From NCBI GenBank assembly GCA_023678885.1, contig CM042965.1, positions 32,779,777 to 32,843,776 of the forward strand: a stretch of DNA of 64,000 nucleotides. Direction: 5' to 3'. Positions 41,384 through 53,046 of the stretch are shown here, one piece after another (the stretch's first letter is position 1; each line of letters starts with the position of its first letter). The translations under genes and the position numbers were made by a program. Below the pieces are notes generated by a model. The model made no database searches. It was not told where the DNA came from and saw only the letters and a list, made by a program, of their open reading frames with translations. The DNA is from Pogostemon cablin. Its lineage: Eukaryota; Streptophyta; Magnoliopsida; Lamiales; Lamiaceae.

Positions 41384-43359
41384 CATTAAAAGAAATTGTC
41401 AGATTATCGATGGAAAATTTCCATCTGTAATATTTGGAAAAATCGTCGGTAATGATTTTACTGATGAATTACCGACGAAAATTTATCCCTCGCTAAAACC
41501 ATGGTCGGTAATTCATTACCGACGGAAATTTAAATCCGTCGATAATTACCGACGGATTTTGGACGTCGGTAAATAGAATTTTCCGTCGATAGTCATGCAA
41601 ATAAAATTCATCGGAAGCCAAAAAATAGCGACGGAATTTTCGACGAAAATTTTCCGTCGCTAATTACCAACGGAAAAATCCATCGTTAAATACAAAATAT
41701 GGTGTCATATATCACTTATATTAGTGAAGGATTTACCGACGGAATAAGTTACCGACGAAAAAATCCGTCGATAAAATGTTGAAAGTGAGATTTAATGAAT
41801 AATTTTTCCGTCGCTAAAGTATTTTTATATTTTGTAATATATATTTTTAAATTAATATTAATACCTGATAAATAAACAAAAATTGTCATTAAATAAACAT
41901 TCAAAACACAACATTATAACTCCAAAATTTAAAATAAAGACCCAAATTCATCACAAAATATCAAATCCTACTAAATCCTTAATACATAATATCTGATTAC
42001 ATTAAACATTAAGTAAAACTAGATTGGCTACTTGTACTTCCTTCGCCCAAATTTCCAATGCCGAAGATCGCTTTGTCATAATCATCTGCAATATAATAAA
42101 CATTGTAGTGAGGGGGAGCTGGGAGCATCATCAGGTTTGTGATAGTATAAAAGTCAAGCATAATACTAAATATAGTTAATACTCAGGTTCTAGTAGTAGA
42201 GTCAACTTCCAAATTTTACATAATAACATAAATGTTGGCAATTCTATGCTAAATTACTATAGAAAAAACAAAACAAAAAAACAAAACAAAACATAAGTGA
42301 TAGTCGTTAACATGCCTAGGAAACAATGAGCAAGGAATGAACATTAGAATCAGCTTCCATATCAAGTTAAAAAAATTATGCAATAGGTTAAGCAGATAAA
42401 TGCAATTATAAAAAAACTATTAATATTTCACTAACAATTAACACATATATGTGTAACTGTAAACATTTTCTGGAGGTTTAATCCCCGTATGAGCAATCAT
42501 TTTTAAGCCCCACAATATGCAGAACGATGGTGAAAAGCCTTAGGATTAAATTCTCAGACCAAATCTATAATCAACCGGTTTACAACTGCCAAAAGAATGA
42601 GTTCCTAAAGCGTTACGAAAACCATTCAGTATCATCTCCTATTGTTAATAATGGATTAGAGTTCGTGTATGCGAATGATAAAACTATCTCCTCACTTCCA
42701 TACCATTTTAGTGAGCTGTTTATCCTGCGAAAATACATTGGTGCTTATCTTGAAGACAAACAATATTTATAACCAAATAAACCTACTGTGCATTAACAAA
42801 AATAAAAATAAAAATTTTCATACTTACGCAGAGCAAAATTGATATTCCTAATCAATAAAATTTTAGAAAATGTCTAAAAAATTATAGTTTTATAACTGAT
42901 TTTACACCAAGTGTCCAACTATAATAAGCACAATACTTCAATTTAAAATTAAAAATTATTTAAAGACTAAATTTAAGCGTCCAACCAAGTGTCCGTCAGT
43001 AATTTAAAGACTAAAATTAATTTTTTTAAAAATAAAATTTAATATATTTACCAACGGATAAATCCGTCGGTAAATAAGAAACTAAAATTAATTTTCTTTA
43101 AATAAAAATTTATATATTTACCAATGAATTTAATCTGTCGGTAATCTTTCGGGATTTTTTCCCTCTAAAATACTGATGGATTTACCGACGGAACAAAAAT
43201 CCGTCGCTAATTTCGCCGGTAATCCGTCGCAAAAATCGTCGAAAATTTTTATTGATGATTTTTTAAAAATAAATCCTATAAATCAATAAACCGTCGGTAA
43301 TTACCGATGATTTTTTTTCGTCGATAAATCCGTCGGTATTCTGGCAATTTCTTGTAGTG
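41384..43359. mobile_element. Non-autonomous CACTA (En/Spm) element
   Basis: The left end CATTAAAAGAAATTGTCAGA (a mutated CACTACAAG...) and right end ...CTGGCAATTTCTTGTAGTG are inverted repeats, flanked by CCT on both sides (41381-41383, 43360-43362), the 3-bp duplication CACTA elements make. Both subterminal regions are dense in ACCGACGGA / TCCGTCGGTAA words, the expected transposase-binding repeats. The interior (41.9-43.0 kb) lacks TNP2-type transposase. It is inserted in a Helitron's CAAGTATTC repeat zone. Confidence 0.88.
42015..42091 (-). pseudogene. Possible last exon of a CACTA accessory gene
   Basis: Minus strand: a TTATATTGCAG acceptor is followed by codons DDYDKAIFGIGNLGEGST and a stop shortly after. 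Such a short terminal exon would fit an En/Spm ORF1-like gene whose other exons are lost. Evidence is limited to the splice site and an acidic/Gly-Ser composition. Confidence 0.25.
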
Positions 43360-43362
43360 CCT

Positions 43363-44235
43363 CTTAAGATTCGATTCAAGATATACCTCTTAAGAATCGA
43401 TTCAAGTATTCTTTAAGATATATTTCTAAAGTATCGATTCAAGTATTCTTCAAGTGAAAGATGATTGATTCAAGTGTAATATTTTTGGATTTTCTTAATT
43501 TATTTTTCAATATTTTCATTATTTACTAACAATTATTTTCCTTATTCAATATTTCCTTTTCAAAATAATGTATGAATATCTTTATATATTTATTTATTTT
43601 TCTTATACACTTATTATGATTTATTTACTTTAATATCATGAATTGCAATTAATAAATAATCTTTCAATATAAATAAATTATTTAGTATCAAATCAATCAT
43701 GTATAGAAATAAAAAAAATTGAGATTTTTTAAATAAATTTAAAAGAATTATTTTAATTTAATTATGAAATATTTGATATTTATTTTAAACAAATAATAAA
43801 ATTAAGGATTTATTACTACGAGGTATATACTTTGATCTTAATTGCACTTAAATACAAATAAAAATAATGAAATACTATCACATACATAAATATACAATAA
43901 AGAGATAAAATTATCCCTATGTGGTTGCACATAAAATTATCCCTATGTGGTTGCACATTTTTTTAGAGAGATTGAGGGAGTATTAAATAGTTTTCAATTG
44001 TATTATATCATAAGGTAACATTTAAAAAACAAATATAAGTTTCTTTCAAAAAATTAGAATATATGTACATATATATTAAATTTATACATGATTTAATTAT
44101 ATGTCACATTATAAAAAGTCAAAAGTTATAATAAAAAAATTCCTAATTAATGTTGAATCGTTATATGACACAGATTATTTAATTATAAAAAAAGAGTAAT
44201 AACTAAATGATCCCGCGTAGTGTGCGGGTTTCATA

Positions 44236-44239
<4 letters not shown>
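43363..44239 (+). mobile_element. Helitron, 3' part, ending CTAA
   Basis: Matches 37470-38515 along its length (without the Stowaway). It ends with the hairpin CCCGCGTAGTGTGCGGG (44213-44229) and CTAA at 44236-44239 followed by T, inside a (TA)n run. The CACTA element separates it from its 5' part, which includes 41341-41383. A 30-bp block ATAAAATTATCCCTATGTGGTTGCAC is tandemly duplicated near 43905-43955. Confidence 0.7.
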
Positions 44240-44276
<37 letters not shown>

Positions 44277-44454
44277 CCTTCTGTCCAGTTTCAAACTTTG
44301 CGTTTGTTTTTTTGCACGTAGATTAAGGAATATAGTATTTTAATGTGTAGTAAGGTGAGAGAAATAATATTTCAATGTAAAGTAGGGAGGTGTATTAATA
44401 TGATGTGTGGGCCCATGAAGAGAGAAATAGTTAATTTGTATTTGTCCCATTTAC

Positions 44455-44485
<31 letters not shown>

Positions 44486-44490
44486 TACTT
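44240..44490. repeat. (TA)n tracts and a worn MITE
   Basis: TA repeats at 44240-44274 and about 44470-44487 enclose a sequence with TTTGCACGTAGATTAAGGAATA and TGTGTAGTAAGGTGAG words from the Stowaway family, in reverse. Its terminal repeats are eroded. Confidence 0.5.
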
Positions 44491-44639
44491 GATTAATTTC
44501 AGACAAACTCACAGAGACCATGATGGATTTTTTCCATTCTCTGTGGGTATGTGTGAAATTAATCAATTATTTTTAATCAGTTATTGATGTGGCTTAATTC
44601 TGTCACAATAGCAACTCTTACAAAGTTAATACTTCCTCC

Positions 44640-44880
44640 GTATGTTCCATAAAAATTATGACAATAAAAATTATGATAGAGTTGTTCTATAAAAAGTGTC
44701 ATGTTTTTTTTTAAAGGTATTTGGAATCTACGTAGAAACAATTAATATACTCCCACACTTCCTTCCATAAAAATTATGACAATAAAAATTATTATAGAGT
44801 TGTTCTATAAAAGGTGTCATATTTTTTTAAAGGTATTTGAAATCTACATAGAAACAATTAATATACTCCCACACTTCCAT
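44640..44880. repeat. Two-copy tandem repeat, about 116 bp
   Basis: CCATAAAAATTATGACAATAAAAATTAT...AATATACTCCCACACTTCC occurs twice in tandem, from about 44649 and 44765. It is a MITE interior that has been duplicated. Confidence 0.75.
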
Positions 44881-44944
44881 TTAAAGAGGTTTTTCTTTTT
44901 TTCATTTTAGGCGTTCCATGTTCCATTTTCTTTTTTTACACATA
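44864..44944. mobile_element. Left half of a Stowaway MITE split by a Helitron
   Basis: TACTCCCACACTTCCATTTAAAGAGG...TTTTTTTACACAT. The family continues GGGACCCACACACCCC, and exactly that (GGATCCACACACCCC) resumes at 47353. Confidence 0.8.
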
Positions 44945-45669
44945 CTAATAGCTAACCCGTGCGTTGCACGGTATGTATTAGTTTTTGGGCAACAATTTCA
45001 TTTGATTTTATGATGTTTGAATAGAATAATATTTCTTTGAAAAAATATATAAAATAATAAAAATAAACAAATATACTCCGATTTCAAATCACAATATGAT
45101 GCATCAGAATGATTAGAAAATAAATAACAATAAAGTAACAAATATTAACAAATCTCAACATCATGATAAACACCTTCCACATTGGTTGAACCATACATGG
45201 ATTTGATAATTAGGAGACTCAAACAATCTAATGCATCTGAGTTTGACGATAATGTTTGTTTTGTTCATTGGTAGAGAATTAATCAAACGAATACAAAAAT
45301 AATGAGTATATATTCTTGCCATATAAAATTATTAAAAAATTGACATATATTTATTTTTTGATTTTTTTTGTATTTATTGTTGCTATATTAGTAAAAGGTT
45401 TAATGAGATTATTAAAGTTATAAATTAAATATCTCAATGTAATGTAATATCACGAAAATAATATTTATTTATTTATGGGCCATAAAGTTGTAATATATTT
45501 ATTTTTTGATTTTTATGAGATTATTAACAATTATTTGCAATAAAAGTTCGGTTGGGTTAATAATTATTTAATTGTTGAAAAAGTCATAATTATAATTATT
45601 TAATTATTTTAATGGGTGGTTGAGATTTATTTAAGAAATAGATGGTCAGGATTTGACCCTCTACAAACA

Positions 45670-45905
45670 TTATGTCATAAACCATAAAACCCTAAACCCT
45701 AAAACTCTAAACCCTAAATTCATAATTATAATGATTTAATTGTTTTAATGGGTGACTGAAATTTGTTTAAGAAAAAAATGGTAATGGATTGTTGAAATTT
45801 GTTTTAGAAATAGATAGACAGAATTTAGCCCCCCTAAACCCTAACCCCTAAACCCTAAATCCTAAAACCCTAAACCCTAAAACCCTAAATCCTAAACCCT
45901 AAACT
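45670..45905. repeat. Interstitial telomere-like CCCTAAA repeats
   Basis: Two clusters (45675-45717 and 45838-45905) of AAACCCTAAACCCT units with variants AAATCCTAA and AAACTCTAA. CCCTAAA is the common plant telomere repeat on this strand. Imperfect units and placement inside a Helitron show these are not a true telomere. Confidence 0.85.
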
Positions 45906-46214
45906 ATTTGATGGTTAGGATTGGATTTATATTTAATATTATTAATTTTTTAATAAATAATATTTTATTTTCTAATTTGAAAAAATTATAATTATAATTA
46001 TTTAATTATTTTAAATGGTGGCTGAGATAATATTATCTTATATTCTAATTTGAAAAAATCATAATTATAATTATTTAATTATTGTAATGTGTGACTTAGA
46101 TTTATTTGAAAATTTTGAATAGATTCAAATAATATATTTAATATTATTAAAGTTTTATCAAATAATATCTTATTTCTGAATTTGAAAAGGTTATAATTAT
46201 AATTATTTAATTAT

Positions 46215-46950
46215 TTTAATGCGTGCTTGACTTAAAAATACTTAAATTCGAGTGGTTTAGCACCTGAATCCCAGATTATATGAAGAACTTTAACTTAAGC
46301 AGTCTTAAATCTGGGCAGTTTAGCACCAGAATCCCAGATTATAGGCCGTCCGAATCCCAGATTATATGAAGAACTTTAACTTAAGCAGTCTTAAATCAGA
46401 TTATATGAAGAACTTTAACTTAAGCAGTCTTAAATTTGGGCAGTTTAGCACCAGAATTCCAGATTATAGGCCGTTCAAATTTTTTACGGTAAAACGCTTA
46501 ATCCTCCCAGATTATATGAAGAACTTTAACTTAAGCAGTCTTAAATCTGGGCAGTTTAGCACCAGAATCCCAGATTATAGGCCGTTCAAATTTTTTACTG
46601 TAAAACGCTTAATCCGGACGGTTTAGAACCAGATTATAGGCCGTTCAAATTTTTAACTGTAGAACGCTTGATCCGAGCGGTTTAGAACCTGAATCCCAGA
46701 TGTATTCTGTTCTTGAGTTGATTCTCGTTGAAGAATTCGAAGAACTATTCAGACAATTCTGAAGTCTTTGATCTTCTTAGAGAATCGTTCTCGGTGTGTT
46801 TGAAATGAATGGAGGAGGACTCCTTATATAGGTGAAGGGTGAGGAAGCCCCATAAATAACTCACAATTTGATTGGTCAATGGATTATTTGACATAATTCT
46901 GCGGGCTTGGGCCTTTCTATCCCTGCAATTTGATTAGTCTATTTAATATT
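46215..46950 (-). mobile_element. Second copy of the promoter-like module
   Basis: The reverse complement follows 34600-35080: CAGGGATAGAAAGGCCC, the TATA box CCTATATAAGGAG (plus-strand 46820-46832), GAAGATCAAAGACTTCAGA, then at least five repeats with CCCAGATT / GGTTTAG / TTAAGCGTT wording, more than in the first copy. No ORF beyond an 86-codon frame made of the repeats themselves. Confidence 0.5.
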
Positions 46951-47082
46951 ATTAATTTTTTAATAAATAAAATCTTATTTCCAAATTTGAAAATGTCATA
47001 ATTATAATTATTTAATTATTTTAATGGGTGACTGAAATTTATTTTAAAATTAGATAGCCAGGATGGGATTTATTCTACTTTC

Positions 47083-47130
<48 letters not shown>

Positions 47131-47350
47131 TATTTCCTATTTTCTAATTTGAAAATGTCATAATTATAATTATTTAATTATTTTAATGGGTGACTAAGAT
47201 TTGTTTTAGATACTAAATTATTTCCTAATTTGAAAATGTCATAATTATAATTATTTAATTATTTTAATGGGTGGCTGAGATTTGTTTTAAAATTAGATGG
47301 TCATGATTGGATTTATTCTGCTTTTATATATATATATATATATAGATAGA

Positions 47351-47497
47351 TAGGATCCACACACCCCTATTAATACAATTAAAATATGAGATCACACTTC
47401 CACTAATACAACTACCCACTAGACATTAAATAATAATACTTCTTAATTTACAGGCAAAAAAGTAAAATGCTCTCTTTGAGCGAGGCCAGAGGGAGTA
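47351..47497. mobile_element. Right half of the split Stowaway MITE
   Basis: Resumes with GGATCCACACACCCC and ends CAGAGGGAGTA; together with 44864-44944 it makes a normal-length family member. Confidence 0.8.
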
Positions 47498-47559
47498 TTT
47501 ATATGGGCCCACACACACATAATACATACCACTAATACAAGTATCCACTATACATAATA

Positions 47560-47790
47560 TATTCCCTCCGTCCCCTTTAAAGATTGTCTTTTTTCTATTT
47601 TGGACGTCCCAACCAAAGAGTCACTTTTCCCTTTTGACACACATGTGACTCACATACACCCACTAATACAATTAAAATATGGGGCCCACACTCCTACTAA
47701 TACAATTATCTACTAGACATTAAATAATAATATCCTTTAATCCACGTGCCAAAAAGTAAAAGACCCTCTTAGTGAGAGATGGAGGGAGTA
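47560..47790. mobile_element. Stowaway-type MITE
   Basis: TATTCCCTCCGTCCCCTTTAA at the left, GAGATGGAGGGAGTA at the right, family interior. Confidence 0.9.
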
Positions 47791-48586
47791 ATATTTTTTC
47801 AACACACTATTTATTAAATTATATTGTCCTCTTTAATTTTAGTTAAAAAATTTACATTTTAATGGAGCGAAGGAAGTACATGTAGATATTTTTATATAAT
47901 GATTGAATTAAATTATACGTGTACATTCCTTATTGAATTTAGTTACTTTAATTCTGGCACAATCATATCATTATTATCCTTGCATGTATGGTTATAATTA
48001 ATTTCCTTTTTATTTAAGGTTGAATTTTTTTATAATGAATTATTGAATGTTTTGAGTAAGGTGGCATACCGTACCGAACCGAAAATGCTAACTCATATTA
48101 CATATCGTATCGAAATTGTTGGTATTAAAAAGTTCATACTGATAACGTATCGAAAGTTTTAGTTATTTCGGCATACCGAAGTTTCAATATGTTATAGATC
48201 AGTATCGTTTCATATCGAAATGCCGAAACACTACATCTTATCGAATTTTTCCGATTCATACCGAAATTTTAACATATCAATTTAATATTAAAAGTTTGGT
48301 ATACCAATTTATACCAAAATTATTATATAATATTGAAATAATTTAATCAAGTAATTTATATTAAATATAAAAATAATTATGATTTTGATATTTGAGTGCG
48401 GCGAGATACCAAAAAATCTATGATTTTAATATAGTCTAATAGTATTAAATTAAAATAGATAATGAAAAAGGGCTCCCTGTTAAAGAAAAAAGATTTTCAT
48501 GATGTTTAGGATTTTCATTATATATATATATAATGGGTGCTTTTGAGATAATCCCAATATCGTTTATAGGCTAAAAGGGTATTATA
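47791..48586. other. AT-rich intergenic with TACCGAA-type repeats
   Basis: No gene. From 48062 to 48340 many copies of ATACCGAA / TATCGAA / ACCGAACCG occur, like 10100-10170; it is probably a degraded DNA transposon rich in such words. A short (TA)n lies at 48520-48533. Confidence 0.4.
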
Positions 48587-48854
48587 TACTCCCTCCGTTC
48601 CGGAAAAGACTGCACACCTCTTTTCGGCACGGAGATTAAGAAAGTGATAACTTTTAGGGGTATTATGGTATTTTATGAGTAATAAATAAATGATAAAGTA
48701 TGTTATGTGAGTTAGGTATGAGTGGTTTTTTTTGTAAATAAAGTGAATGAGGAAGGGTAATTGTGTTTGACTTTTTTCTTTTTTTTGGAAGGTGCAAACT
48801 TTTGTGGGACAACTCAAAATGAAAAGTGTGCCATTTAAAATGGGATGGAGGGAT
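48587..48854. mobile_element. Stowaway-type MITE
   Basis: TACTCCCTCCGTTCCGG at the left and AATGGGATGGAGGGA at the right, with GTAATAAATAAATGATAAAGTATGTTA shared with 28326 and, in reverse, 30016. Confidence 0.88.
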
Positions 48855-48970
48855 TTTTTAAAAAATAATTATATTTGTTTAATAATGAAAATTAAATCAA
48901 ATTTTTATGTAATATTAAAATATTTAAATGTATCTGTGTACTATAATTAGACTTATAATTTATTATTATT

Positions 48971-49167
48971 ATGCTCCCAGAGCATAGTTCAAGTGGTAGA
49001 GGGTAGGGTGGAAAGACCTTCCAACTGAGCTTGGTTTTGGCCCCTTGCAAGCACAAGTTAAACAGTGAGCCCTCCCTATAAGCCACTTAAGGCACATCCT
49101 TCGATTTATCTCCTTCATCAATCCTCAGGATAGGGGCGGTAGAGTCCCATAATGGGTTACATCGTAC
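48971..49167 (+). mobile_element. tRNA-derived SINE with 11-bp target duplication
   Basis: The head has an A box TAGTTCAAGTGGTAGA (48985-49000) and a degenerate B box GGTTTTGGCCCC (49033-49044), followed by TTGCAAGCACAAGTTAA as in Au-type plant SINEs. TTATTATTATT flanks it at 48960-48970 and 49168-49178. Pol III transcription would start at its left end; there is no protein. Confidence 0.75.
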
Positions 49168-49356
49168 TTATTATTATTTATTAAAAGCTGTCTATCGTTG
49201 ACCATATCTAAAGTAGAGAAGCTTTATCGATTGATGGTGAGTTACGTGACACTTGAACAACATTTTTTGTCACATTCAAATGCCATTATTCGCAATAAGT
49301 AGGATATCTTCCATCATTGCATATTTTTTTCACGAAAATTAAAAAATATTTTTTAA

Positions 49357-49655
49357 TACTCCCTCCGTCCCAAGAATACATTCGCCCTTTCCATTTTGGT
49401 CCGTCCCAAGAATACATTCGCCCCCTAAAAATGGAAACAATACACAATATCAATAGTCTTACAATACTATAATATTACAAAAATGACACCTTCTTTTTAC
49501 ACACAATTTAGTCAAAGTCAACTATATCATACACTTTATTCTACTCAATTACCCAAAATACCCCTTCTCTTTCTTACATCACACCACCAAAAAGTTACTT
49601 TTCTTAAACTCCGTGCCCAAGAATACGCGAATGTATTCTTGGGACGGAGGGAGTA
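49357..49655. mobile_element. Stowaway-type MITE with long inverted ends
   Basis: TACTCCCTCCGTCCCAAGAA and TTCTTGGGACGGAGGGAGTA pair over about 30 bp. A second AAGAATACATTCGCCC word at about 49409 duplicates part of the left terminus. Confidence 0.92.
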
Positions 49656-49847
49656 TATAATATAGAAAAAAGTAAAAATAAATTAGTAATTTTGAGAGAA
49701 AAAGTAAATAAAATTGTTAGAATTGATAAATAAAATGTAAAAAGTATGTAAGATATAAAGTGTATTTTTACCATTTATGAAATGAGTAAAAATACGTGGA
49801 ACACCTCAAAATGGAATGTGAATAAAAATAAATAAGATGGAGATAGT

Positions 49848-50019
49848 ATATTCATTTGATTTTTATACTTTAATACATAGTATTATTATTTTATATTTAC
49901 TGAGTAATTGTATTAGTGGAAGATTTGAGATCCCATATTTTATTGTATTAATGAGCGTGAGGGTCCCATATATCTAAAAGGAGAAATTGACATATTAAGA
50001 GTGAACGACACAAAATATT
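49848..50019. mobile_element. MITE part interrupted by the Tekay-like element
   Basis: GTATTATTATTTTATATTTACTGAGTAATTGTATTAGTGG...GGGTCCCATATATCTAAAAGG follows the reverse interior of the Stowaway family. The family's right end (AAGATGGACGGAGGAATTA) resumes at 56757-56790 on the other side of the retroelement. Confidence 0.65.
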
Positions 50020-51802
50020 TGTGATACCCGAACTTCTCACTATTCATGTGTCAATATAATTTAATTTGTGTTATGTGTATTTTATAATTATGTGATAATT
50101 ATATGGCAAATATATGATCATTATATGGCAATTATGTGACAATTGTTTCTATAATTTATTTATTTTTACATTTTATTTGAGACATCTGTGATAATAATAT
50201 TGACCATATATAAATATATATGTGTATAAATATTTACGTGCATTAATTTGGATATATGAGTAAATTATTTTATGTGTATAAATGTATTATATCTTAATTA
50301 TTAAGTATCACACAATTTTTATAATAATATAATATATAATATATTATAAAAAAAAAGGAACGGTGGTTGGTGTCCCATGTGGTCAACACAATAAGTGACA
50401 TGCATTGCAAATTTTTAGCCGTTGATTTTTATAAAAAAAAAAAAAATTATTTGGTGGATTTCCACCTAATCAAACCACTTTCTCATATATATAAATAAGA
50501 TGGAATTGGGGTTGCCTGCAGAAGCAGGCGAATTTTATAAAAAAAAAAAAGAAAAAAAAAATTTGTGGGAAAAAGTGTGTCGGAACGGGAAGGAAGGAAT
50601 TAGTTTTGGATTTTCACGGGTCTATAATTGTCGGAGTTGAAGTAAGTAGAAGTCCAACTACAATGCATAAATATATTATGTATGAATTATTTGTGATTAA
50701 TATGTGATAGTTATGTCATAAATTATTTGTAATTAATTTAATTACGTTATTTATTGTTATAAATTATCTGGAGTTAATTATTGTTACAAGTTGGGAATTT
50801 ATATGATGTGAATTTATATTATTGTCCTATATAAATATGTGTGACTAGAAACTGTTGAAAATATATCTGTATGATTGGAAAAAAAATATTGGTTATAAGG
50901 ATCTGTATGATCCGAGATGAAGTTGTTGTCATGAAAAGGGATCAGTGTGATCCAAGTGAAGTGGTTATTTTATAAATGGATTTATGTGATTGAGATGAAG
51001 TTGTTATTCTATAAGTGAATTTATGTGAATTAAAATTTAGTTGTTGCTTTAATTATAATTAATTGTTGATATTGTGTCATAAATGGTTTATGATGTATAT
51101 TTAATTGCATTGGTTGCATACCATGTATAATCATGAAAAGTGTTTTCCCAAAAATTAATAAGATATTAATGGTGTGTGCGACCACTATATATGCATCTCT
51201 GTCAGGGTTCAGAAAAATCGTTCCCGACACTTTATTTCTGGGTTCGGAAAAATCGTTCTCAGTTGGTTATTCGGGGTTCGGAAAAATCGTCCCCATCATT
51301 TTGCCAAGGTTCGGAAAAATCATTCTCGGCACGTTGTATATTTGGGGTGCATATTATAAGTGTGTCGTTGGGATCCCACAACGTGAACAATTTTCAAAAT
51401 AAAATAGACTAATTAGAATGATTAGAAAATAAATGCATTTCCATGCACTGACATGCATGATTTTTACTTACTGAGGTTTTTGTCTCATTAGTTTATGCAT
51501 TGTAGGTGAGACTGATGATATATAAATATGTGGTGTGCTGTGCAAGCTGTGGAGCTCCTACAAGGTTTTGAGTGGATGTACATATATAATGATCTGTTGG
51601 GCTAGGCCGTGGTTTTATTTTGTTTCCGCTGATGTTTTATATAATAAGTATTGTGATAAGTTTGTGTGGTTTGAAGTGGTGACAGAAACCAGTTACATGT
51701 TGAACTGGTGTAATGGTATTGGTTATAAAAAAAATCAGTTTTTATAATGATGATATTTTAATTAGTATTTGAATTATAAGTTATGTAAGGTGAGTCGTGA
51801 CA
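50020..51802 (+). mobile_element. 5' LTR of Tekay/Del-like chromovirus
   Basis: 1783 bp, TGTGATACCCGAAC...GTCGTGACA. TGTGAYRCCCGAA and TCGTGACA ends are usual for Tekay/Del elements. ATATT precedes it (50015-50019) and follows the 3' LTR (56752-56756). Only 50581-51802 has a counterpart in the truncated 3' LTR. Positions 51205-51330 hold four GGTTCGGAAAAATCGTTC units spaced about 35-40 bp. Confidence 0.88.
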
Positions 51803-51805
51803 GAG

Positions 51806-51817
51806 TGGTATCAGAGC
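51806..51817 (+). other. Primer binding site, initiator-tRNA-Met type
   Basis: TGGTATCAGAGC, three bases after the LTR, the canonical iMet primer site of many plant Gypsy elements. Confidence 0.92.
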
Positions 51818-51966
51818 ACAGTTTGGGTTCTGCAGACTGCCTATGTACATTAGCTCATTCCTTGGGAGCACAGCTTTGCGTGTAATTGTTATTTTCATTC
51901 TGTATTGTTATGTGTTTTATAAATTATATTGGCCATGTGATGTAGGACTTGTAGTTAGTAGACAAA

Positions 51967-53046
51967 ATGGAAAGGACTACAGGTGAAAGTTCTAGAGCTG
52001 CTGAGCAAATAGCACCTACTGAAGGAAATAATAGTGATGCGGTGATTAATCGCCTGATGGAACTGGTGGAACGTCAGTCCCAACAGATACAACAACTGAT
52101 TCAGCAGAGAGATATGGGTGGACAGCCAGAGATTAATATTAATCACGATCAACGTCAAGTAGAACGTGTGAAAATTGTGTGTGAGAGGTTTCGAAAACTG
52201 AACCCTCCAATATTAGAGGGTGCATTAGACCCCACTGATGCAGAGGATTGGTTATGCACAGTGAAAAACATGTTTCAATACAGTAGAATCCCAGATGGTG
52301 ACAGAGTGTTATGTGCTTCTTTCATGCTACGAGGAAATGCAGGCCATTGGTGGGAAACAATTAAAAGTATTGAGGATGTCACGACTATGACATGGGAAAG
52401 ATTTAAGGAACTTTTCAGAAATAAGTACTTTACTGCACCAGCAAGGATGATGAAGATGAATGAATTCATACAATTATAGCAGGGTGGCATGTCAGTTACA
52501 GATTACCTTCGTAAGTTTGAGCAGTTGTCAAGGTTTGCAGAACATATGGTTAGTACGGAGGCACTAAAAGTGGAGAAGTTCGTGGAAGGCTTAAGGCCTG
52601 AACTTTACAGAGATGTGAGTATGGTGGGGCTGCATGGAGCAACATACTCACAAGTTGCCGAAAGGGCCCAAATTACTGAACAAGCGGAGATGAGGATCAG
52701 TCAAGCCCAGAATATCAGACGTCAGTTTCAGCAGAAACCAGTGCAACAGTTAGGGAGAAATGATAGGAGGCCGATGCCATTTCAGAGGCCAAAACCAAAT
52801 TTTCAAGTGGAGCAAGGACATGGACAAGGAGAACCAAACAAGCGTCCCAAATTCGATCAGAGTAAAGTGCCACTGACATCGTCATTACCGATGTGTCTTA
52901 ATTATTTTAGACCACACGGTGGGCAGTGTCATATTTCTCCAAGAACGTGTTACACGTGTGGGGAGAAAGGACATATGACTATTACATGTCCTAAGAAAGG
53001 GAAGCAAGTCAGCAAGGAAGAGCTCCAGCAAGGGTGTACACTTTGA
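51967..53046 (+). pseudogene. Gag of the Tekay-like element, with stop and frameshift
   Basis: Starts at ATG 150 bp after the primer site. The gag domain includes CASFMLRGNAGHWWETIK and TWERFKELFRNKYF. A TAG at 52477-52479 interrupts the frame, which continues unbroken (SVTDYLRKFEQLSRF). The CCHC zinc knuckle CYTCGEKGHMTITC is intact near 52950-52990. The frame then slips just before 53034, where the protease frame starts with VYTLTREEADA, so gag ends out of phase at 53046. These defects rule out a normal polyprotein. Confidence 0.9.

Larger units (their letters stand above)
44945..47350 (-). mobile_element. Helitron with internal and telomere-like repeats
   Basis: A 2406-bp insertion splits a MITE without duplicating target bases, between A and T, as Helitrons do. 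On the minus strand the 5' end is TCTATCTATATATA. The 3' end carries the hairpin CCGTGCAACGCACGG followed by GTTAGCTATTAG (terminal TTAG rather than CTRR). The interior has eight or more copies of TCATAATTATAATTATTTAATTATTTTAATGGGTG, a CCCTAAA array (45670-45905), a copy of the promoter-like module (46215-46950) and a (TA)n tract at 47086-47128. No RepHel gene. Confidence 0.75.

Noticed and set aside
42527..42772. 81-codon ORF in the CACTA element
   Set aside because: No recognisable motif, and chance ORFs of this length are expected; kept out for lack of support.
45670..45905. True telomere
   Set aside because: Units are imperfect, short in total, and flanked on both sides by Helitron sequence.
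46366..46626. 86-codon repetitive ORF
   Set aside because: Its peptide repeats simply mirror the tandem DNA repeats of the promoter-like module.
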